From: an uncultured Colwellia sp.
GTDB lineage: Bacteria; Pseudomonadota; Gammaproteobacteria; Enterobacterales; Alteromonadaceae
Assembly: GCA_913058145.1 (NCBI GenBank)
Contig: CAJXQM010000028.1
Span: forward strand, 1-36,416
Direction: 5' to 3'
Length of the DNA: 36,416 nucleotides
Shown here: positions 36,048 to 36,416 of the stretch, piece after piece
Layout of the letters: every line of letters begins with the position of its first letter
Numbering within the stretch: position 1 is the first letter of the stretch
The notes under the pieces: generated by a model
Told to the model about the DNA's origin: nothing
What the model saw: only the letters and a program-made list of their open reading frames with translations
Database searches by the model: none
Translations under genes and position numbers: made by a program

Positions 36048-36139
36048 AAAAAAAACCGGTAGTAAAACTACCGGTGGATTAGCTATGGGGAAAAGCTAAA
36101 ATATTAAATTATTACAACAAGCGTTCACATAAGGGGAAC
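36048..36139 (-). ncRNA. candidate small RNA B (paralogue of the one at 34054-34153)
   Basis: An approximately 92-nt transcript inferred as for copy A: G at 36139 exactly 7 bases after TATAAT, 5' hairpin GTTC-N9-GAAC (loop CCCCTTATGT-like), box TGTAATAATTT (36116-36106), hairpin TAGCT-TTTCCCCAT-AGCTA (36098-36080), then a perfect 9-bp terminator stem ACCGGTAGT/ACTACCGGT and T8. The terminator sequence differs completely from copy A while the structure is kept, which argues for selection on an RNA rather than a recent duplication. It fills the 357-bp gap between eamA and the EAL gene. Confidence 0.74.
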
Positions 36140-36145
36140 AAAAGA

Positions 36146-36174
36146 ATTATAGAGCATATACTCTAAGAAGACAA
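36146..36174 (-). promoter_or_regulatory. sigma70 promoter of candidate sRNA B with overlapping dyad
   Basis: Minus-strand -35 TTGTCT (36169-36174), 17-bp spacer and perfect -10 TATAAT (36146-36151). The TAGAG-N6-CTCTA dyad (36150-36165) is at the same offset as in copy A. Confidence 0.7.
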
Positions 36175-36262
36175 GTGCAAAGTATCATTAAGTTCTATGT
36201 TTTTTCTTAATCATTATAACTTCGCATCAGTGACGTGTTTTCTTTCAAAGTGAATGACATAG

Positions 36263-36290
36263 ACAGTAAACATATGGCTATGTTTACTGT
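36263..36290. repeat. 12-bp inverted repeat overlapping the EAL-gene stop codon
   Basis: ACAGTAAACATA / TATGTTTACTGT with a 4-nt loop (TGGC). The minus-strand stop codon of the EAL gene lies in its upstream arm. It would form a hairpin at the mRNA 3' end, but no U-tract follows. Confidence 0.6.
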
Positions 36291-36416
36291 TCAGCCCGCC
36301 ACATCACATCAGGTGTCCAGTCTCTAATCCACGCGTCAATATCACTGGCTGGCATCGGCCGGGCAATGCCATACCCTTGTGCTAATTCACAGCCCAGTTG
36401 CAACAATGCCGTGCCA
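36284..36416 (-). CDS. EAL-domain protein, C-terminal fragment (runs off the window)
   Basis: The last 43 codons and a TAA stop are visible. LLQLGCELAQGYGIARPMPA followed by a Trp-containing tail is the conserved end of EAL phosphodiesterase domains, which hydrolyse c-di-GMP to pGpG. The rest of the protein, including any GGDEF or sensor domains and the catalytic Glu-Ala-Leu, lies beyond 36416, so activity cannot be judged. Gene truncation here is due to the window edge. Confidence 0.88.
   Translation of the reverse strand, partial: GTALLQLGCELAQGYGIARPMPASDIDAWIRDWTPDVMWRAEQ

Noticed and set aside
34054..36139. The two similar intergenic blocks as MITE or insertion-sequence ends
   Set aside because: They are in direct orientation, have strand-specific promoters and U-tract terminators, differ in their outer sequences, and show no target-site duplication.

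Overview
The window is AT-rich, densely coding DNA from a gammaproteobacterium. Protein content and gene order suggest a marine Alteromonadales member, most likely Colwelliaceae (Colwellia or Thalassotalea-like); that placement is inference. The first 48 bases are not genomic. They match an Illumina Nextera P5/i5/transposase adapter, so the window starts at an untrimmed contig end.

Positions 294-19794 hold the classical gammaproteobacterial housekeeping neighbourhood. On the minus strand, in transcription order, are nnr, tsaE, amiB, mutL, miaA, hfq, hflX, hflK, hflC, a DUF2065 gene and purA. Divergent to nnr is queG; further right are orn (minus) and rsgA-psd (plus). Between queG and orn sit three accessory genes: a two-TM sensor-like protein ending in a histidine-less HPt-like domain, a DUF4442 protein and an unrecognised exported protein.

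Positions 19923-32074 form an envelope-stress and envelope-lipid region. It contains a BlaI-type repressor with an M56 (BlaR1-like) protease whose C-terminus is a TonB domain. Next is a Spy/CpxP-like chaperone divergent from a CpxR/CpxA pair, with three GTAAA half-sites between them. A DUF748 (AsmA-like) gene follows directly after cpxA. Convergent to it is a LetA1-LetA2-LetB operon in which LetB carries eight MCE domains.

Positions 32226-36416 hold a tri-haem cytochrome c divergent from engB, then a FrnE/DsbA-like thiol oxidoreductase, an EamA transporter and the last codons of an EAL-domain gene running off the window end. The most novel-looking signal lies here: two paralogous, roughly 90-100 nt minus-strand small-RNA genes (34054-34153 and 36048-36139). 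Each has a sigma70-like promoter, a shared dyad over the -10, a G+1, two C-rich loops, a conserved U/A-rich box and a Rho-independent terminator. They bracket frnE and eamA. I found no insertion sequence, prophage, CRISPR array, tRNA or rRNA.
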